Below are positions 62,728-64,000 of a DNA stretch of 64,000 nucleotides, piece by piece (position 1 is the first letter of the stretch; every line of letters starts with the position of its first letter). This stretch comes from Streptomyces albofaciens JCM 4342. Lineage in GTDB: Bacteria > Actinomycetota > Actinomycetes > Streptomycetales > Streptomycetaceae. The stretch lies in the NCBI RefSeq assembly GCF_008634025.1, contig NZ_PDCM01000002.1, positions 372,001-436,000 of the forward strand. The letters are read 5' to 3'. The position numbers and the translations under genes were made by a program. The notes under the pieces are model-generated. The model did no database searches, was not told the origin of the DNA, and saw nothing but the letters and a program-made list of their open reading frames with translations.

Positions 62728-64000
62728 CCACCCGCGTCCCCGCCCCGGCGCAGCCCGGACCGGGCGGTGCACCCGCCGCCCCGCCGGAAGCGGGCCCCAA
62801 GCGCCGGCTCCGGTTCCCCTCGGCGTTCACCGTCCTGGCGCTCGTCACCGTCGCTGTGTGGGCCCTGACCTTCGTGATCCCAGCCGGGCGGTACGAGACC
62901 AAGGACGGCGCGCCCGTCCCCGGCACGTACCACCGGGTCGAGCTGCCCACGGGTTTCGGGGACCGGCTCAAGGACCTGTTCCTGTCGCCCGTCAACGGGC
63001 TGTACGGCGTCACGGACGCGGGCACCGGACTGACCGCGCCGGGTGGCGAGGGGGCCTTCTTCGGTGCCGCGGGCGTCTTCCTCTTCGTTCTCGCGGTCGG
63101 CGCCTTCATCACCGTCACGCTGCGCACCGGCGCCCTGACCAGCGGAGTGGCTCGCCTGGCCGAGCGCCTGACCCGGCACCGCACGCTCCTGCTCGTGGTC
63201 CTGACGGCCCTGTTCTCCCTCGGGGGCACCACCTACGGCATGGCCGAGGAGACCCTCGGCTTCTACGGGCTGATGATCCCGCTGGTGCTCAAACTGGGCT
63301 ACGACCGGATGGTCGGCGCCGCGGTGATCATGGTGGGGGCCGGGGTGGGCACCCTCGCCTCGACCGTCAACCCCTTCGCGACCGGTGTCGCCTCCGACAG
63401 CGCCGGCATCGGCACCGGTGACGGCATCGTGCTGCGGCTGCTGATGTGGGCCGTCCTGACGGCGCTGGCCGCCGGTTACGTGGTGCGCTACGCCAACCGG
63501 GTGCTCAAGGAGCCGGCCCGCTCCCTGGTCGCCCCGCTGCCGGAGGACGCCGGGCTGCGGAGGGAGGGATCGGCCGCCGAACCGCTGACCGGGCGTCAGC
63601 GGGCCGTGCTCGCCCTGTTCGCGGCGACGTTCCTCTTCATGATCTTCGCCGTCATTCCCTGGGCCGGCCTGCACCTCGGCTTCCTGCCGACGCTCGGCTG
63701 GTACTTCCCCGAACTGGCGGCGCTGTTCATCGTGGCGTCCGTCGTGGTCGGCCTGATCGGCGGGCTCGGCGAGAAGGGCACGACCGGCGCCGTCGTGGCG
63801 GGCGCCGGTGACTTCATCGGAGCGGCGATGATCATCATGCTGGCCCGCGGCGTGACCGTCATCATGAACAACGCCAGTGTCACCGACACGATCCTCAACG
63901 CCCTCCACAGCGCGGTCTCGGGCACCTCCTCGGGCTTCTTCACCGTGCTGATGTTCCTGGTCAACCTGCCGCTGGCGTTCTTCGTGCCCTCGTCCTCCGG
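62724..64000 (+). CDS. YfcC/ArcD-type membrane transporter (partial)
   Basis: Starts at ATG 62724, overlapping the arcC stop, and runs off the right edge (425 residues seen). A ~28-residue Pro/Ala-rich cytoplasmic tail is followed by many membrane segments. Motifs of the YfcC/DcuC-related family: VWALTFVIPAGRYE, GAFITVTLRTGAL, SLGGTTYGMAEETLGFYGLM, MVGAGVGTLASTVNPFATGV and FVPSSS. Family members serve as arginine/ornithine antiporters or C4-dicarboxylate-like carriers. The operon position supports arginine-ornithine (or citrulline) exchange. It replaces the APC-type ArcD seen in many other arc operons. Confidence 0.9.
   Translation, partial: MTTRVPAPAQPGPGGAPAAPPEAGPKRRLRFPSAFTVLALVTVAVWALTFVIPAGRYETKDGAPVPGTYHRVELPTGFGDRLKDLFLSPVNGLYGVTDAGTGLTAPGGEGAFFGAAGVFLFVLAVGAFITVTLRTGALTSGVARLAERLTRHRTLLLVVLTALFSLGGTTYGMAEETLGFYGLMIPLVLKLGYDRMVGAAVIMVGAGVGTLASTVNPFATGVASDSAGIGTGDGIVLRLLMWAVLTALAAGYVVRYANRVLKEPARSLVAPLPEDAGLRREGSAAEPLTGRQRAVLALFAATFLFMIFAVIPWAGLHLGFLPTLGWYFPELAALFIVASVVVGLIGGLGEKGTTGAVVAGAGDFIGAAMIIMLARGVTVIMNNASVTDTILNALHSAVSGTSSGFFTVLMFLVNLPLAFFVPSSS

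Noticed and set aside
62475..63908. 477-codon minus-strand frame over the transporter and arcC
   Set aside because: Antisense shadow of the arcC/YfcC genes; sequence is Gly/Glu/Arg/Gln-rich without domains.

Overview
The window looks like Streptomyces (or a close relative) chromosome from an accessory, secondary-metabolite-rich region. The sequence is very GC-rich, uses many GTG starts, and holds NRPS and PKS genes, a TetR-DUF6230-DUF6114 set, Tat/Sec-secreted proteins, a tyrosinase and many decayed insertion sequences. All calls come from reading the sequence and from recalled family knowledge; no database was searched.

Left part, 1-16.9 kb. Two NRPS genes run leftward out of the window. 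The first is A-T-C with a Val-like specificity code; the second begins with a truncated condensation lobe followed by a Ser-type A domain. About 500 bp upstream of them lies a run of 11-bp-spaced direct repeats resembling a SARP operator. Next come a secreted PA14-containing GH2 glycosidase, a TetR regulator divergent from a DUF6230/DUF6114 pair, a membrane-protein gene with an in-frame TGA, a frameshifted GAF regulator and an intact aldehyde dehydrogenase (ALDH) gene with a clear terminator.

Candidate island, 16.8-55.6 kb. The last 32 bp of the ALDH coding core recur at 55.6 kb (31/32 identical). Each copy is followed by the remains of a tyrosine integrase, and the left one also has a coupled excisionase-like gene. 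This is the pattern expected for an integrative element, or tandem elements, that used the 3' end of the ALDH gene as attachment site. Inside are: (i) an apparently complete poly- and 3-hydroxybutyrate utilisation set (secreted depolymerase, two CoA-transferase subunits, a second esterase, 3-hydroxybutyrate dehydrogenase, MHS transporter, PucR-type regulator); (ii) a secreted beta-propeller-like protein; (iii) a STAND/TPR regulator divergent from a secreted CdtB-like nuclease fused to a ricin-type lectin domain; (iv) a one-gene reducing type I PKS with a DUF5988 partner, a truncated reductase and a divergent TPR regulator; (v) an IS701-type element with unusually long perfect inverted repeats; (vi) a row of small secreted SH3-like proteins plus a lipoprotein and a crystallin-like protein. 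ISL3, IS630, IS5 and IS701-like debris is scattered between these modules.

Right part, 55.6-64 kb. After the second integrase remnant comes a tyrosinase whose co-factor (MelC1-like) and catalytic (MelC2-like) parts are fused in one reading frame. A 1.4-kb gene-poor stretch with tandem repeats and a strong hairpin follows. Last is an arginine deiminase operon, arcA-arcB-arcC, translationally coupled to a YfcC/ArcD-type transporter that runs off the right edge.
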